From CAWFLT01 sp963816795 (lineage in GTDB: Bacteria > Acidobacteriota > Vicinamibacteria > Vicinamibacterales > SCN-69-37), in contig CAWFLT010000001.1 of NCBI GenBank assembly GCA_963816795.1, forward strand, positions 310,001 through 374,000: DNA of 64,000 nucleotides, given 5' to 3'. Made by a program: the position numbers and the translations under genes. How positions within the stretch are numbered: the stretch's first letter is position 1; every line of letters starts with the position of its first letter. The notes beneath the pieces were generated by a model. The model worked only from the letters and a program-made list of their open reading frames with translations. It was not told the origin of the DNA and made no database searches. Of the stretch, positions 1-11,883 are shown one piece after another.

Positions 1-344
1 ACAGCGTCGGTCGCAGTCCGGAGCCGCGCGCAGCGCAACCTCGAGCACGTCTTCACGCTGCTCTCGACGGTCCTGCCGCGCGAGCCGCTCCAGGTCGCGT
101 TCCACGGCATCCAGTCGGCCGATCCGCGGCCTGCGGAGCCTGGCGGTCGAGTATCTCGACGGCGTGCTGCCGTGCCGCTCCGGGCGAAGCTGTGGGCGCT
201 GGTCGATGCGGCGCCCCGGCCCACGGCCGAACGGCCGCCGCCCGAGGAAGTCCTGGAAGAGCTCCGGCGATCGGCGCAGACTGCCGATCGTCCGGCCGGG
301 CGCGGCCGCTACACCGTCTTCCGGCGATGCTCTCGCGCAATCTG
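1..344 (+). CDS. C-terminal end of a HEAT-repeat protein (partial, frameshifted)
   Basis: The reading frame enters from outside the window in frame 1 (RNLEHVFTLLSTVLPREPLQ), must shift near base 125 to read LRSLAVEYLDGVLP, and shifts again near 170 to read AKLWALVDAAPR before the TGA at 342-344. Together the three pieces read as one amphipathic helical text like the HEAT-repeat tails attached to some nucleotide-transporter-like membrane proteins in Acidobacteria. The end overlaps the 3' end of the convergent minus-strand transporter-like gene by about 36 bases. The two shifts are probably assembly errors. The assignment rests on helix pattern and neighbourhood only. Confidence 0.5.
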
Positions 345-1750
345 ACCCGCCACGCACAACCAAGCCACGGTGAGCGCGACGTTCAGCCAGGCGAAGCCGG
401 CACGCGCCGACGCCGAGCGCGGTGCCGAGCGCAGACGAACGCCGGCCTGACAGCACGTCGCCGATGCGCGTGAAGAACGTGTCGATCGCGGCCTTGGCCT
501 TGTACTTCGCTTCGCGCGACGTCGGCAGGAACAGCGCCTGTCGGATCGTGTTCTGGATCGAGTAGTCGGTGCTGTTCTCGAGGATCTTGCCGCACCGGAC
601 GACCGCGAGGATCGGCACGACGGCGATGATCGAGTAGTTGACGAGCGCGAGCACCGGCAGGATGAACAGCGCGCCGCGCACGCCCATGTACCGCATGACG
701 CGCGACGTGACGAAGAGCTGCAGCAGGAAGCCGAGGAGGTTGACCGTCGCGTCGATCGATCCGGAGAACGCGGTGATGAACTGCACGGCGCCGCGCGATC
801 GTCGATCGGCCAAAGCGTGCTGACCGCGCTCCTCGACGACAGCCGGTTCAGCAGGTAGTCGCCGGTCGTGTTCACGACGTTGAGCAGGATCGTCAGGACG
901 GCGATCCAGAGCAGATAGCGGTCCTTGAAGACCAGCTCGAAGCCGCCTTCCTTGCCGAGCGGCTCGCTTCGATCTGCCTGCGCGCCTGCGGGTCGGCGCG
1001 TGCCGTCTCGCGGCGGTTGACGACGAGCGTGATGCCGAGCGCGACGAGGAGCACGCGGCGCCGAGCAGCATCAGCGTGTACGGCGTGAAATTCAGATCCG
1101 CGAACGAGCGGGCCGACCGCCGCCGCGCCGAGCCACGCGCCGAGCGACGCGCCGACGCCGATCAGCGGAAACAGCCGGCGGCCCTGGCCCTCCGTGTAGA
1201 GGTCGTTGGCGAACGCCCAGAACTGCGAGACGATGAAGACGTTGAAGATGCCGAGCCAGATGTAGAACGCGACGCCCTCGCGCACGCCGGCGCGGCCCAG
1301 CGACGATAGAAGAGCGACGAGGTTCGCCGCAAAGAACAGCGCATCGTGATGAGATCAGGCGGATCCGCGACGACGCGCGTGCCGAGCCAGCCGTAGAGCG
1401 GCACGACGCCCATCAGGAGCACGGCCTGCGCGGCCGCCGAGTAGGACGCGACCTCCGGCGCTGCCCTCGGTGAGGATCAAGCCGTCGCGCGCCGGCTTCA
1501 GCAGGTAGTAGCCGGCGAGCAGCAGGAAGACGTTGAGCGTCAGCAGCACCACGCCGACGCCCTCGCCGGCGCGCACGTCGGCGAAGATCGACAGGAGCCG
1601 CTCGAGCGCGTTCTTCGGCGGCTCCCCGAGCGTCCTGAAGGCCGGAAGCGACTGATGTGATCGCAGCTCCGGGTGCGTGACGAGCGTGCGGGGCTCCGAC
1701 GTCTTCGGAGCGGGTAGCTCAGGCATGTGTTCGGTGGTTGCGCTGTGCAT
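309..1750 (-). CDS. NTP/NDP-exchange (Tlc/MFS)-like membrane transporter, heavily frameshifted
   Basis: Pieces in several frames line up into one membrane protein of about 480 residues: an N-terminal soluble stretch, then LNVFLLLAGYYLLKPARDG, LLMGVVPLYGWLGTRV, FYIWLGIFNVFIVSQFWAFA, LFPLIGVGASLGAWLGAA, and at the end FAWLNVALTVAWLCVAGQIA. This order resembles the nucleotide-transporter-like (ATP/ADP translocase-related) MFS proteins of Acidobacteria and Myxococcota. At least four frame changes are needed (near 1475, 1350, 1080, 960 and 830), and more inside 400-800. Such damage in an otherwise recognisable gene suggests sequence error, but a true pseudogene cannot be excluded here because this is the worst-affected gene of the window. 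ATG 1726 is an alternative start. The substrate is unknown. Confidence 0.6.
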
Positions 1751-1779
1751 TCTATAATCAAGGTGGAGTCAGCCAGACC

Positions 1780-4266
<2,487 letters not shown>

Positions 4267-4274
<8 letters not shown>

Positions 4275-4824
4275 CTTGAAGGTGACCGATCGACGCTGGT
4301 GGGCGCGCGAAGATGGCGACGCGCCGGTGACGCCCGATGAACCGAGGCTCAAGCCGACGTATGTCGAGGAGCTGGAGGCAAAGGTCGCGACCAAAGATCA
4401 GGAGATCCAGTCGCTCATCGCGAAGTACCGTGGCGCCTCGGACGAGTTCGATCAGGCTCGCGCCCGGCTCCGCAAGGAAGTCTCGAAGGACGTCGAGCGG
4501 GGCCGGCGCTCGCTCCTCGTGAGTTTCCTCGAAGTGCTCGACAACCTCGACCGCGCGCTCGACGCCGCCGGCGATCGGGGCGGCGATCCGTTCGTTCAAG
4601 GCGTCTCGCTCGTCCGGCAGCAGTTCCTTTCCACGCTCGAAGGCCTCGGCGTCCGCCGTCTCGAACCGCTCGCTCAGCCCTTCGACCCCGCCCTCCACGA
4701 AGCCGTGACGACGATCACCGCCCCTCCCGGAACGGCGCCCGGATCGATCGTCGGCGTCGTGCGCCCCGGGTACGTCATCGGCGACGAAGTCCTGCGGGCG
4801 GCGCAAGTGGCGGTGGCGGGGTAA
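4267..4824 (+). CDS. grpE: Nucleotide exchange factor GrpE
   Basis: GrpE releases ADP from DnaK during chaperone cycling in the cytoplasm. The 185-residue protein shows the family plan: a long N-terminal coiled coil (EELEAKVATKDQEIQSLIAK, residues 38-75), a helical dimer region ending in FLEVLDNLDRAL, and the C-terminal beta domain with FDPALHEAV and VRPGYVIGDEVLRAAQVAV. The start overlaps the clpA stop by 8 bases, so the unfoldase and the co-chaperone are translationally coupled. This is an unusual partner, since grpE is normally found with dnaK/dnaJ/hrcA. No dnaK lies in the window. Confidence 0.95.
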
Positions 4825-4870
4825 GGACGCTTCAAAGCTCTTCACGGTAGAGGTTTTTCTGACACGGCGT

Positions 4871-6886
4871 CTACCTCGCGATTTCGAATCGAATCTGTCG
4901 CGTGACGCCGTTGGGTTCGGTGCCGGCCGTGACCGTGAGGAGATACTGGCCGTCCGGCAGGCGCGCGACCGGGATCTCGAGCCGGACATCGGCGGTTCGT
5001 GATGCGGTGAATCGCTCGGCCGGCACGACGTCGCGCCGATCGAGCACCGTGCGATCGTCCTGATCACGAATCTGCAGGCGCAGGTCAATGGCTGTGAGCG
5101 CCGAGCGCCGCCCTTGATACATGCGCATGAAGGCCGCGACGCCATCGGTCGCCGCGAATGTGCGCCGCGTCGTCGGCACCACCGGCAGGATGTCCTTGAG
5201 CTCGCCGCGCGACGCGACGATCGGGCCTGGCGTGGCCGTGAGGAGCAGCGCCGAGAGCGAGAGTGGCGCGGACGAGATGTCGGGAACATCGAGATCGTAG
5301 TACAGGCTGCCGCTGGTCGAGAGGCTGCCGACGTTGGCGGCGATGCGGAGTTGATACCGGCCGGGTTTGAGGTCGAGCCGCGAGAGCACTTCGTATTCAG
5401 CGAGCCCGGAGGCGCCGGCACGGATTGCGACATCGGCACGCAATGCGGTCGATCCCTGCTGCTTGCCCTCCGGAGTGAAGGCGCGGATTTGCAGATCGAC
5501 TCTTTCGACGGTGCGCGCGGAGACCTCGCGGATGGGCTGACGGATGCCGACCATCACGGCGACGGCCGATTCGCTCCGGTTCGGCAGCGCGAAGGGCACG
5601 GCCACCATCCGCAGCGGCAGGTCGCTCTTCGGCACGAGACCCGCTAGCGCTGCGCCGAGCGGCGACTTCGCGGCCTCGGCCTGTCGCCTGGCCGCGTCTG
5701 GACGCTGCGCGTCGTAGCCGCTCCGCGTCCGCACGTCGAGCCCGGGACGATTGACGCGGACGTCGAGGCGCCGGAACTTACCGTCCTGACTGGCGTTCGA
5801 TGGCTGGAAGCCGAGCAGGTAGTACGACGCGTTCTCGTCGAAGATCGCCTGAATGCCCTGGGTGAACTCGTTGGTATTGATGACGGCCCGGCCGCCGGTG
5901 TTCTCGGCGAGCGTCTGCACGTAGTCGACCTCGAGGCCCGGAACGCACGTCGGCTGGCGCGCGTTGGCCGGCGGCGGCACACGGATGCCGCAGACGTCGA
6001 GCGAGTACACGTTCACGTTCGCACGGGCCGCGCGATCGAAGGCACGGCGCATCTGGTGGATGATCTGCCCCATCGTGCCCTGCCTGGCCAGCGCGGAGGT
6101 GCCGCCGTCCTGAGGCAGGCCTGCAGCCGCGGGCGCGCTCACGCTGCCGAAGTCGACCGGCAGGCCCTGGCCGATGTAGATGATTGCCTTGCGACGATCG
6201 GGCAGCGTGCTGAGGGTCGTCACGGCACTCTCGAGGACGCCGATCGAATAGAGGTAGTAGAGGTCGTCGGCGCCGGCGATGTTCGGACCTGCCATGTCGC
6301 GAAAACCGAACGTGAACGTGTCGACGGCGGCGAGGAGACGAGTGCGGTCGGACGTGAAATCCTGCGCGTTCCGGTTGTCGCGGGTGAAGATCACGGCCGC
6401 GAGATCCGACGGTCCGAGCTTCTCGATGAACTTGCGGCCGATCTCCTTGACGTTCTTCCCCGCGAACACATCGCCCTGAACGGCCGCGTCGTCGATCAAC
6501 AGCAGGAACAGGCGGCGCTCCTCCATCCCGTCGTTGGCACCGACGTCGGACGCGATATTGCGGAGCCAGGCAGCGCCTGATGCCGGTGGCGGGCCGGGCA
6601 GGTCGACGGCCGTGAACACGGCGATCTTCTGCGGCACACCGTTCTCGAACACAGTGAAGTCCGCCGGCGTCAGGCCTCGCACCGGGCGGCGGTCTCGATC
6701 GAGCACCGAGACATCGAGGTGGACGAGCTCCACTGACGAACGGAAGAGCGGAGGGGCCTGCGTCGCCTGGCGACCAGAGAGCGCCTGCACGGCGCCCGCC
6801 AGCAGGACCAGACTCACCACGCCGCGAGGAACGAGACCGGAAGCCAAGCTGAGTTTCGGATGATAGCGCACGACGTCATCTGACAA
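4871..6886 (-). CDS. Exported VWA-domain protein (Acidobacterial VWFA-related type)
   Basis: A 671-residue protein with a hydrophobic export segment (VVSLVLLAGAVQALSG, about residues 23-38), then the typical opening FRSSVELVHLDVSVLDRDRR and LTPADFTVFENGVPQKI, followed by a VWA-like domain (FLLLIDDAAVQGDVFAGKN; SDLAAVIFTRD; RRKAIIYIGQGL) and the family's YYLLGFQPSNASQDGKFRRL segment. The C-terminal 270 residues look like a beta-sandwich. This arrangement is the VWFA-related family that is expanded in Acidobacteriota (TIGR03436-like). The canonical MIDAS serines are not clear. The first start codon in frame is a TTG at 6886, and a GTG nearer the hydrophobic segment is possible. Confidence 0.85.
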   Translation of the reverse strand: MSDDVVRYHPKLSLASGLVPRGVVSLVLLAGAVQALSGRQATQAPPLFRSSVELVHLDVSVLDRDRRPVRGLTPADFTVFENGVPQKIAVFTAVDLPGPPPASGAAWLRNIASDVGANDGMEERRLFLLLIDDAAVQGDVFAGKNVKEIGRKFIEKLGPSDLAAVIFTRDNRNAQDFTSDRTRLLAAVDTFTFGFRDMAGPNIAGADDLYYLYSIGVLESAVTTLSTLPDRRKAIIYIGQGLPVDFGSVSAPAAAGLPQDGGTSALARQGTMGQIIHQMRRAFDRAARANVNVYSLDVCGIRVPPPANARQPTCVPGLEVDYVQTLAENTGGRAVINTNEFTQGIQAIFDENASYYLLGFQPSNASQDGKFRRLDVRVNRPGLDVRTRSGYDAQRPDAARRQAEAAKSPLGAALAGLVPKSDLPLRMVAVPFALPNRSESAVAVMVGIRQPIREVSARTVERVDLQIRAFTPEGKQQGSTALRADVAIRAGASGLAEYEVLSRLDLKPGRYQLRIAANVGSLSTSGSLYYDLDVPDISSAPLSLSALLLTATPGPIVASRGELKDILPVVPTTRRTFAATDGVAAFMRMYQGRRSALTAIDLRLQIRDQDDRTVLDRRDVVPAERFTASRTADVRLEIPVARLPDGQYLLTVTAGTEPNGVTRQIRFEIAR

Positions 6887-6913
6887 GGTCCCGCCCGCGG
6901 CCAGGAATGATGG

Positions 6914-8803
6914 TCAGCCGCCAATGCGCAGATGCTGCGTGTGCGGCTGACCGTCATTGATCCGGACCTTCACCGATGCGCCGAGCAACTGATCGAGAAA
7001 CGCCGGGTCGTCGAGCGCCGGCGGATCGAGATCGGCAAGCGCCGCCATCAGATACTCCCCAGCCGGCAGATCGCGGAACCCAAACGTTCCGTCGTCTGCC
7101 GGACGGACAAACTTGACCCGCCGCGACTGCGGCGTCCAGAGCTCGCGATTCGCCGGGAACACGACCACCACGTATCCCGCGGCGGGGACTCCGGTCGGCG
7201 TCTGAAGCGTCCCCGATAACTCAGACCGTCGGTCCGTCAGCGTGAGGGTGACCCCGTTGACGTCACCGGCTCGCCCGAATTCCAGCCCGGTATCGAGCAG
7301 GTCGCGCCCACCGGTCACGGCCGATCGCAGCCACCAGTCGGCCGCGGCACCGGCGACGGCCAGTTGATACGAGCCAGGCAGCACACCACCGACCTCGAAA
7401 CTCCCGTCGGCGCGAACGGCCGCCGGCGGCACGTTGATGCTTCCGAGCACGGTGCTGTTGATCGCCGCCGATCCGCGCGAGCGCGTCGACGTGAGTCGCA
7501 CGGAGAGTTGGGTGAGATCGGCTGGCGGATCGCGCTTTCCCGGATCGAACACGATCTTGCCGGTGACGCGCATGGCGGGCTGCAGGGCGAGCGTGACACC
7601 GGCGACGTCAGCGCCTGCGACCGTGACGTCGCTCATCGCCCAGAGCACTCGTCCCGCAGTCGGACTCGGCGGTGGGCCTATGCCGCCACCCGCGCCTCCG
7701 CCGCTGCCAACTCGAGTCGTCGTGGCCGGTGCTCCGGCGCCAGACCGGGCGGTGATCGTGTAGGTCCCAGGCGCGACATTCGTGTACTTGAATCGCCCTT
7801 CAGTGTCGGGCGGCGTCAATACCGGCGTCAGCATGGCGAGGAGCGGCAACACGCTGTCGGCTGGCGCGATGACGAGCAGTACGCTTGCAGGCGATCCCTC
7901 GGGATGGACGATGGTGCCTTGGATCGTCGTCGTCGGCACAACGCTGACCGTGAAGTCCACGCCAGAGCGTTCCTCTCCGGCAATCACTGAAACAGGCGTG
8001 AGCTCGGAGGCCTGCGCGGTGCCTGGGTAGTAGATCGGCGCAACGCCGACCGTCGGCCAGCGGCGCGCGGGTTCGACCGGCGGCCGTCCTCCACTCGGCG
8101 ATGGCCTGCCTTCGCGAGCCTGAAGCTCAGCAAGCGCGGCGTCGAGATCCGCGGCGGTCGGACGGCTCAGTTCGCCGCTTGTCACCGAGCGCGTACTGAC
8201 AATGGCGTACTTGCCAGGCATCAGTCCGAAGAGGCGATAGGCGCCGCGATCGTCGGTCATCGTCGTCTGCGCCACCGGCGCCGGGCTGGTACCGCGGGCG
8301 AAATCGACGCGCAGCGCGGCAACTTGCACGGCCGGCACCGGCTCGCCGGCCGCATCGCGCAACTGCCCGGCAATCACCGCGCCGCGACTGAGGCGGACGA
8401 CGACGTCCTCCAGACGCTGGCCGGCGGCCACTGTGATGGCGGTGCCCGCGGTGCCCGAACGCTTTGCGCCGAACGCGGCGGTAATGAACGGCGCTTTCGA
8501 CGCCGTGACGACAAATCGTCCAGCGGGCAGTCCGTCGAAGCGGAATCGGCCGTCGGCATCCGTCAGGGTGGCGCGTCCGGCGGGCAGTTCGTCGGCCGAG
8601 ATCGTGACGAGCGCCCCGCGCACGGGCGCCGGCGCTGAGGTATCCGTCTGCACGATCCCGGCGAGGCTGCTCGTGCCGCCAGCCTCGTTCGCAAACCGGT
8701 CCCGCTGCGCAATAGAACCAGGAGACGGAGAAGAGCTGGCGGGGGCGGCTCCAAGCAGCAGGACACCGGCAGCGATGAAGCGGGCGCAGACCTTGAAGCT
8801 CAT
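6914..8803 (-). CDS. Exported carboxypeptidase-regulatory-like domain protein
   Basis: A 629-residue protein with a signal peptide (FIAAGVLLLGAAPASS) followed by several carboxypeptidase-regulatory-like beta domains of the form LAGIVQTD..APVRGALVTI..GRATLTDADGRFRFDGLPAGRFVVTA; similar blocks recur near residues 150-200, 290-350, 415-485 and 540-600. Such modules are usual in exported or surface proteins of Acidobacteriota. A Gly/Pro-rich linker lies near residue 375. It is homologous in layout to the neighbour at 8853-10784, so the two are probably an old tandem duplication. A tandem CTCCGTG repeat fills the 49 bases between them. Function unknown. Confidence 0.8.
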   Translation of the reverse strand: MSFKVCARFIAAGVLLLGAAPASSSPSPGSIAQRDRFANEAGGTSSLAGIVQTDTSAPAPVRGALVTISADELPAGRATLTDADGRFRFDGLPAGRFVVTASKAPFITAAFGAKRSGTAGTAITVAAGQRLEDVVVRLSRGAVIAGQLRDAAGEPVPAVQVAALRVDFARGTSPAPVAQTTMTDDRGAYRLFGLMPGKYAIVSTRSVTSGELSRPTAADLDAALAELQAREGRPSPSGGRPPVEPARRWPTVGVAPIYYPGTAQASELTPVSVIAGEERSGVDFTVSVVPTTTIQGTIVHPEGSPASVLLVIAPADSVLPLLAMLTPVLTPPDTEGRFKYTNVAPGTYTITARSGAGAPATTTRVGSGGGAGGGIGPPPSPTAGRVLWAMSDVTVAGADVAGVTLALQPAMRVTGKIVFDPGKRDPPADLTQLSVRLTSTRSRGSAAINSTVLGSINVPPAAVRADGSFEVGGVLPGSYQLAVAGAAADWWLRSAVTGGRDLLDTGLEFGRAGDVNGVTLTLTDRRSELSGTLQTPTGVPAAGYVVVVFPANRELWTPQSRRVKFVRPADDGTFGFRDLPAGEYLMAALADLDPPALDDPAFLDQLLGASVKVRINDGQPHTQHLRIGG

Positions 8804-8810
8804 GATCTCA

Positions 8811-8850
8811 TCGTTTCTCCGTGTCCTCTATCGTTTCTCCGTGTCCTCGT
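8811..8850. repeat. 20-bp tandem duplication with CTCCGTG word
   Basis: TCGTTTCTCCGTGTCCTCTA (8811-8830) is followed directly by a copy with 18 of 20 matches (8831-8850). The repeat fills nearly all of the gap between the stop codon at 8853 and the start codon at 8803 of two co-directional minus-strand genes. Read on the minus strand it is the GGACACGGAGAAACG word also seen at the end of clpA. Confidence 0.8.
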
Positions 8851-8852
8851 TC

Positions 8853-10784
8853 TTATCTAATCCGCGCAACGACAAGATCGACGGTCCGGGCGTCGCCCCA
8901 ACCGACCGCCACGCGCGTAGCCAACGGCGCGGCGCGCTCGAGGAAGGCGGGATCCTGCCACGCGTCTGCGAGCGCGACGTCGACGGCCAGCACGAAGTAC
9001 TCGCCGCCCGGCAAGCCGCCGATCGAAAAGCTTCCCGTGCTTGTCTGCGCAGACTTGAAGCGCGGCGGCGAAAGGCCGAAGTGTGTCCACTGCTCCCGCT
9101 CGGCGGGAAACGCCATCACGGCGGCCGCAGTCGCCGCGGCGCCATTTCGATCGCGGACGCTGCCGGCCAGCGCGCCCGCCTTCTCAATCATCGTCACGAT
9201 GACGTCGTTGAAATCGCGGCCGGCTGACGCCTCGAGCGGCACGTAGGTGTAGTCGCGACCGCCGTGCGTGATCGACTTGATCGCCCACGACGATCCGGTG
9301 AGACGCAGGAAGTACTGTCCCGGCTGCACGCCGTCGAAGGAAAACGCGCCGCCTGCCTGCAGCTCGATCCGAGTCCGCCACGCGCCCAGCGATGGACTCC
9401 CGTTGGCCGGCTCCGCGCCCATCTGCACGCTGGCGATCGCCGGCGGTGTGCCCTCCCAGACGAGGCGGCCGGCGATCCGCGATCCGCGTTGGAGCGTCAC
9501 CGCGACACCTTGGACGTCCTGCCCGCCCACCGTCACGCGCGCACGGCCGAACCAGGCGTCTTCGTTGCTTGAAAGATAGGTGGCGACCAAGAGGTCCGGT
9601 GGGCCCGAGACGACGTTGGTGTTGTTCATGCTCCAGCCGCGCGCGGGACTGGGCGGCCGCGGGAGCGACGAGCCACCGCCGAGTTCGAACTGCGTGACCG
9701 CGCGTCGCGCGTCTATCCAGTAGGTGCCGGCCGGAACGTGCACGAAGGTGAACGAACCGTCGGGGGTGCTGATCGCGGTCGCGGCCTCGCTGCCGTCGCC
9801 GAGATCCTCGGTGCCCTCGGCGAGCAGTCGGAGAGTTCGGCCGGCGACGGCGTCCGCCGGTCCGTCGATGCGGCCGAGAATGCGCGCGACCGGCACGGAA
9901 TCGAGGCGCACGTCGATCCCACGAAGGTCCGCGCCTGGACCGACGACGATGGCGGCGGCGGCGCTGATCAGCGGCGTGGCCGGGTAGAACGTCTGTCGAT
10001 ACGCCAGCCGCCGGCCATCCGCTGTGGGCGCCGGCATCGGATACCTGCCGTGCGCGAGCCGCGTGCCGGGCTCGAGGTCGAGCAGATCCATCGTCTCATT
10101 CGGCGATCTGGATGGCGTCAGAGCACCGGCTCCGGCGAAGGGCCCGCCAGTGGCACGAACGCTCGTGCCGTCAGGGACCGAGTTGTGCACGACCGGGACC
10201 GACACGAGGTATCGTCCTTCGCGCAAACCAGAAATCCGGTACATGCCGCGGTCATCTGTGGTGGTCGGCGAGGCAGCGGCGTAGTGCGGCGCGCCGGCCA
10301 CAATCACTGACGCCAGGGCGCGGACGTAGATACCGACAATCGGTTCCCCGTGCTCGTCGAGCACCGTGCCGGAGATCGCGCCCAGCCGCCACATCGTGAT
10401 CCGGGCGTCGCTGATCCACTGTCGCTCCCGCAACGAGATCCGCTGCGGCGCGCCGCCGAGCTCCGAACGACCGTAGTCGGCCGGCAGATAGCCATGCCGC
10501 GTCGCCCCGATCGAGTAGCCTTCACCAGGCGGCACGTCTTTGAAAACGAACCGTCCCTGCGCATCCGTCAACAGCCGGGTCGGGAACGAAAGCGGTCCGC
10601 CCGTCCGCCTGGTCAGCGTGACGATCGCGTTCTCGATCGGACGGCCGGTCGCGCCGTCGACGACGCTCCCGCTGATGGCGGCCGTGGTGGCAGGCGCCGG
10701 CGACTGCGCCGCCGGCCAGCGACCGGCACTGAACGCCATCGCCATCGCAATGGCCATCCGTGCGGCTTGGCGTCCTGATGTCAT
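8853..10784 (-). CDS. Exported carboxypeptidase-regulatory-like domain protein
   Basis: A 643-residue protein with an export signal (RMAIAMAMAFSAGRWPAAQS) and carboxypeptidase-regulatory-like blocks: ISGSVVDGATGRPIENAIVTL..LTDAQGRFVFKDVPPGEGYSI near residue 35, ISGTVLDEHGEPIVGIYVRAL with DRGMYRISGLREGRYLV near 140-190, and further blocks near 300, 430 and 540. It is the probable paralogue of the 6914-8803 gene downstream of it. It is divergent from the ECF sigma gene at 10898, with only about 110 bases between them, which suggests that the sigma factor controls it. Function unknown. Confidence 0.8.
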   Translation of the reverse strand: MTSGRQAARMAIAMAMAFSAGRWPAAQSPAPATTAAISGSVVDGATGRPIENAIVTLTRRTGGPLSFPTRLLTDAQGRFVFKDVPPGEGYSIGATRHGYLPADYGRSELGGAPQRISLRERQWISDARITMWRLGAISGTVLDEHGEPIVGIYVRALASVIVAGAPHYAAASPTTTDDRGMYRISGLREGRYLVSVPVVHNSVPDGTSVRATGGPFAGAGALTPSRSPNETMDLLDLEPGTRLAHGRYPMPAPTADGRRLAYRQTFYPATPLISAAAAIVVGPGADLRGIDVRLDSVPVARILGRIDGPADAVAGRTLRLLAEGTEDLGDGSEAATAISTPDGSFTFVHVPAGTYWIDARRAVTQFELGGGSSLPRPPSPARGWSMNNTNVVSGPPDLLVATYLSSNEDAWFGRARVTVGGQDVQGVAVTLQRGSRIAGRLVWEGTPPAIASVQMGAEPANGSPSLGAWRTRIELQAGGAFSFDGVQPGQYFLRLTGSSWAIKSITHGGRDYTYVPLEASAGRDFNDVIVTMIEKAGALAGSVRDRNGAAATAAAVMAFPAEREQWTHFGLSPPRFKSAQTSTGSFSIGGLPGGEYFVLAVDVALADAWQDPAFLERAAPLATRVAVGWGDARTVDLVVARIR

Positions 10785-10794
10785 GACGATGGAC

Positions 10795-10881
10795 CTAAGA
10801 ACCCCGGCCAGCCGTGATCGTTGCTCGGAGTCTCAGCCTCGTCTCCGAATTGACACTATCCTCTCCGCACGGGGTTCTTAG
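10795..10881. promoter_or_regulatory. 11-bp inverted repeat in the divergent promoter region of the ECF sigma gene
   Basis: CTAAGAACCCC (10795-10805) and GGGGTTCTTAG (10871-10881) are perfect inverted copies 65 bases apart, flanking the region between the divergent genes at 10784 and 10898. A TTGACA lies at 10850-10855. I see no good -10 at 17 bases, so the promoter call is weak. The symmetrical ends could be operator half-sites or outward-facing sigma-factor promoter elements. Confidence 0.45.
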
Positions 10882-10897
10882 AGGCAAAGGCGCCCGG

Positions 10898-11425
10898 TTG
10901 ACTGACGCACATCAGCTCTTCACTCAGCACAGGGATGGCGTGTTCCGCTATCTCTGCCGTATTGTCGGCCGGACCGATACCGCCAGCGACCTGACGCAGG
11001 AGGTGTTCCTGCGGGTGGCGCGGACGCGCGTGCCTGACGCTGGCGAGCAGGGCCGTCGCGCCTGGGTGTTCAAGATCGCGCGGAACCTGGCACTCAATCA
11101 TCTTCGCGACCAAGTGCGGCGGCCGGCGACGGTGGAGCCGGTGGATCGGTTGCAGCCGGCGACGCAGGAATTGTCAGTCGCGATCGGCGAAGCGCTCGCC
11201 GGCATGCCGGCGCTCGATCGTGACGTCTTCCTGATGCGCGAGAGCGCTGGGCTCGGCTACGAGGAGATCGCGGCCGCGTGCGAACTGACGGTCGATGCCG
11301 TGCGATCGCGGCTGCATCGAGCGCGTGAACGGTTGCGTGAGGGGCTCGGCGATTCGCTGCGCGTGCATCGAGAGCGCGGGATCCGGCTCACGCTCCCCGA
11401 GCGTGCCAGGCGCGACGAGTCATAG
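10898..11425 (+). CDS. ECF-type RNA polymerase sigma factor
   Basis: An extracytoplasmic-function sigma factor of about 175 residues from TTG 10898 (MTDAHQLFTQHRDGVFRYL); a longer in-frame start at 10814 gives 203 residues but adds non-conserved sequence across the promoter region. Region 2 is seen as FRYLCRIVGRTDTASDLTQEVFLRV with WVFKIARNLALNHLRD, and region 4 as RDVFLMRESAGLGYEEIAAACELTVDAVRSRLHRARERL. It is followed after 20 bases by a small single-membrane-span protein that is probably its anti-sigma factor, then by envelope genes, which suggests envelope or surface regulation. Confidence 0.9.
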   Translation: MTDAHQLFTQHRDGVFRYLCRIVGRTDTASDLTQEVFLRVARTRVPDAGEQGRRAWVFKIARNLALNHLRDQVRRPATVEPVDRLQPATQELSVAIGEALAGMPALDRDVFLMRESAGLGYEEIAAACELTVDAVRSRLHRARERLREGLGDSLRVHRERGIRLTLPERARRDES

Positions 11426-11445
11426 GAACGATCGAGAGGACGGCA

Positions 11446-11881
11446 ATGACTGAGAACGCTTTCGAGATGATCGATGCCCTGGTCGACGGCGAACGGGTCG
11501 ATGCCGAGGTATTGAGACGCGCGCTGGCCGACGCAAGCGGGCGCGACTATCTCATCGACATCCTGGCGCTGCGCGACGCGATGGCACAGACGTCACCGAA
11601 GAGCCAGCCCGACGCGGCGCCGAAGCGTCCGCGGACGGCGTGGCACCGCGCGATCGCGTGGCCGGCCGCGGCCGCGGTGCTCGTCGCCTCCCTGGCGGCA
11701 GGCTTTGCCGCGGGGTACCAATTCGCCGGCACACCGGTCGAACGTGCGGGATCAACCGACGTGAACACGCGGGCGGTCGGCCCAGTCGACTCCGCCGCCA
11801 GGATCGACTGCGCCCGCGCCGACGCGCGTGATTCGTCTCGAATCGGGCGTCGACTGGCAGGAAGGCACGGGAGGAGACTGA
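11446..11881 (+). CDS. Probable anti-sigma factor, single membrane span (frameshifted)
   Basis: The gene starts MTENAFEMIDALVDGERVDAE 20 bases after the sigma gene. About 65 cytoplasmic residues precede one hydrophobic helix (AIAWPAAAAVLVASLAAGFAAGYQF, residues 68-92). A shift near 11810 is needed to read on to TRVIRLESGVDWQEGTGGD and the TGA at 11879-11881, two bases before the next ATG; without it the frame runs into the next gene and fuses them. Size, topology and position fit an anti-sigma factor, although no zinc-binding HxxxCxxC is visible. Confidence 0.65.
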
Positions 11882-11883
11882 GG

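Noticed and set aside
1..1750. True pseudogene for the transporter-like gene
   Set aside because: Kept as a gene with probable sequence errors because many clearly essential genes nearby show the same kind of shifts; a pseudogene remains possible.
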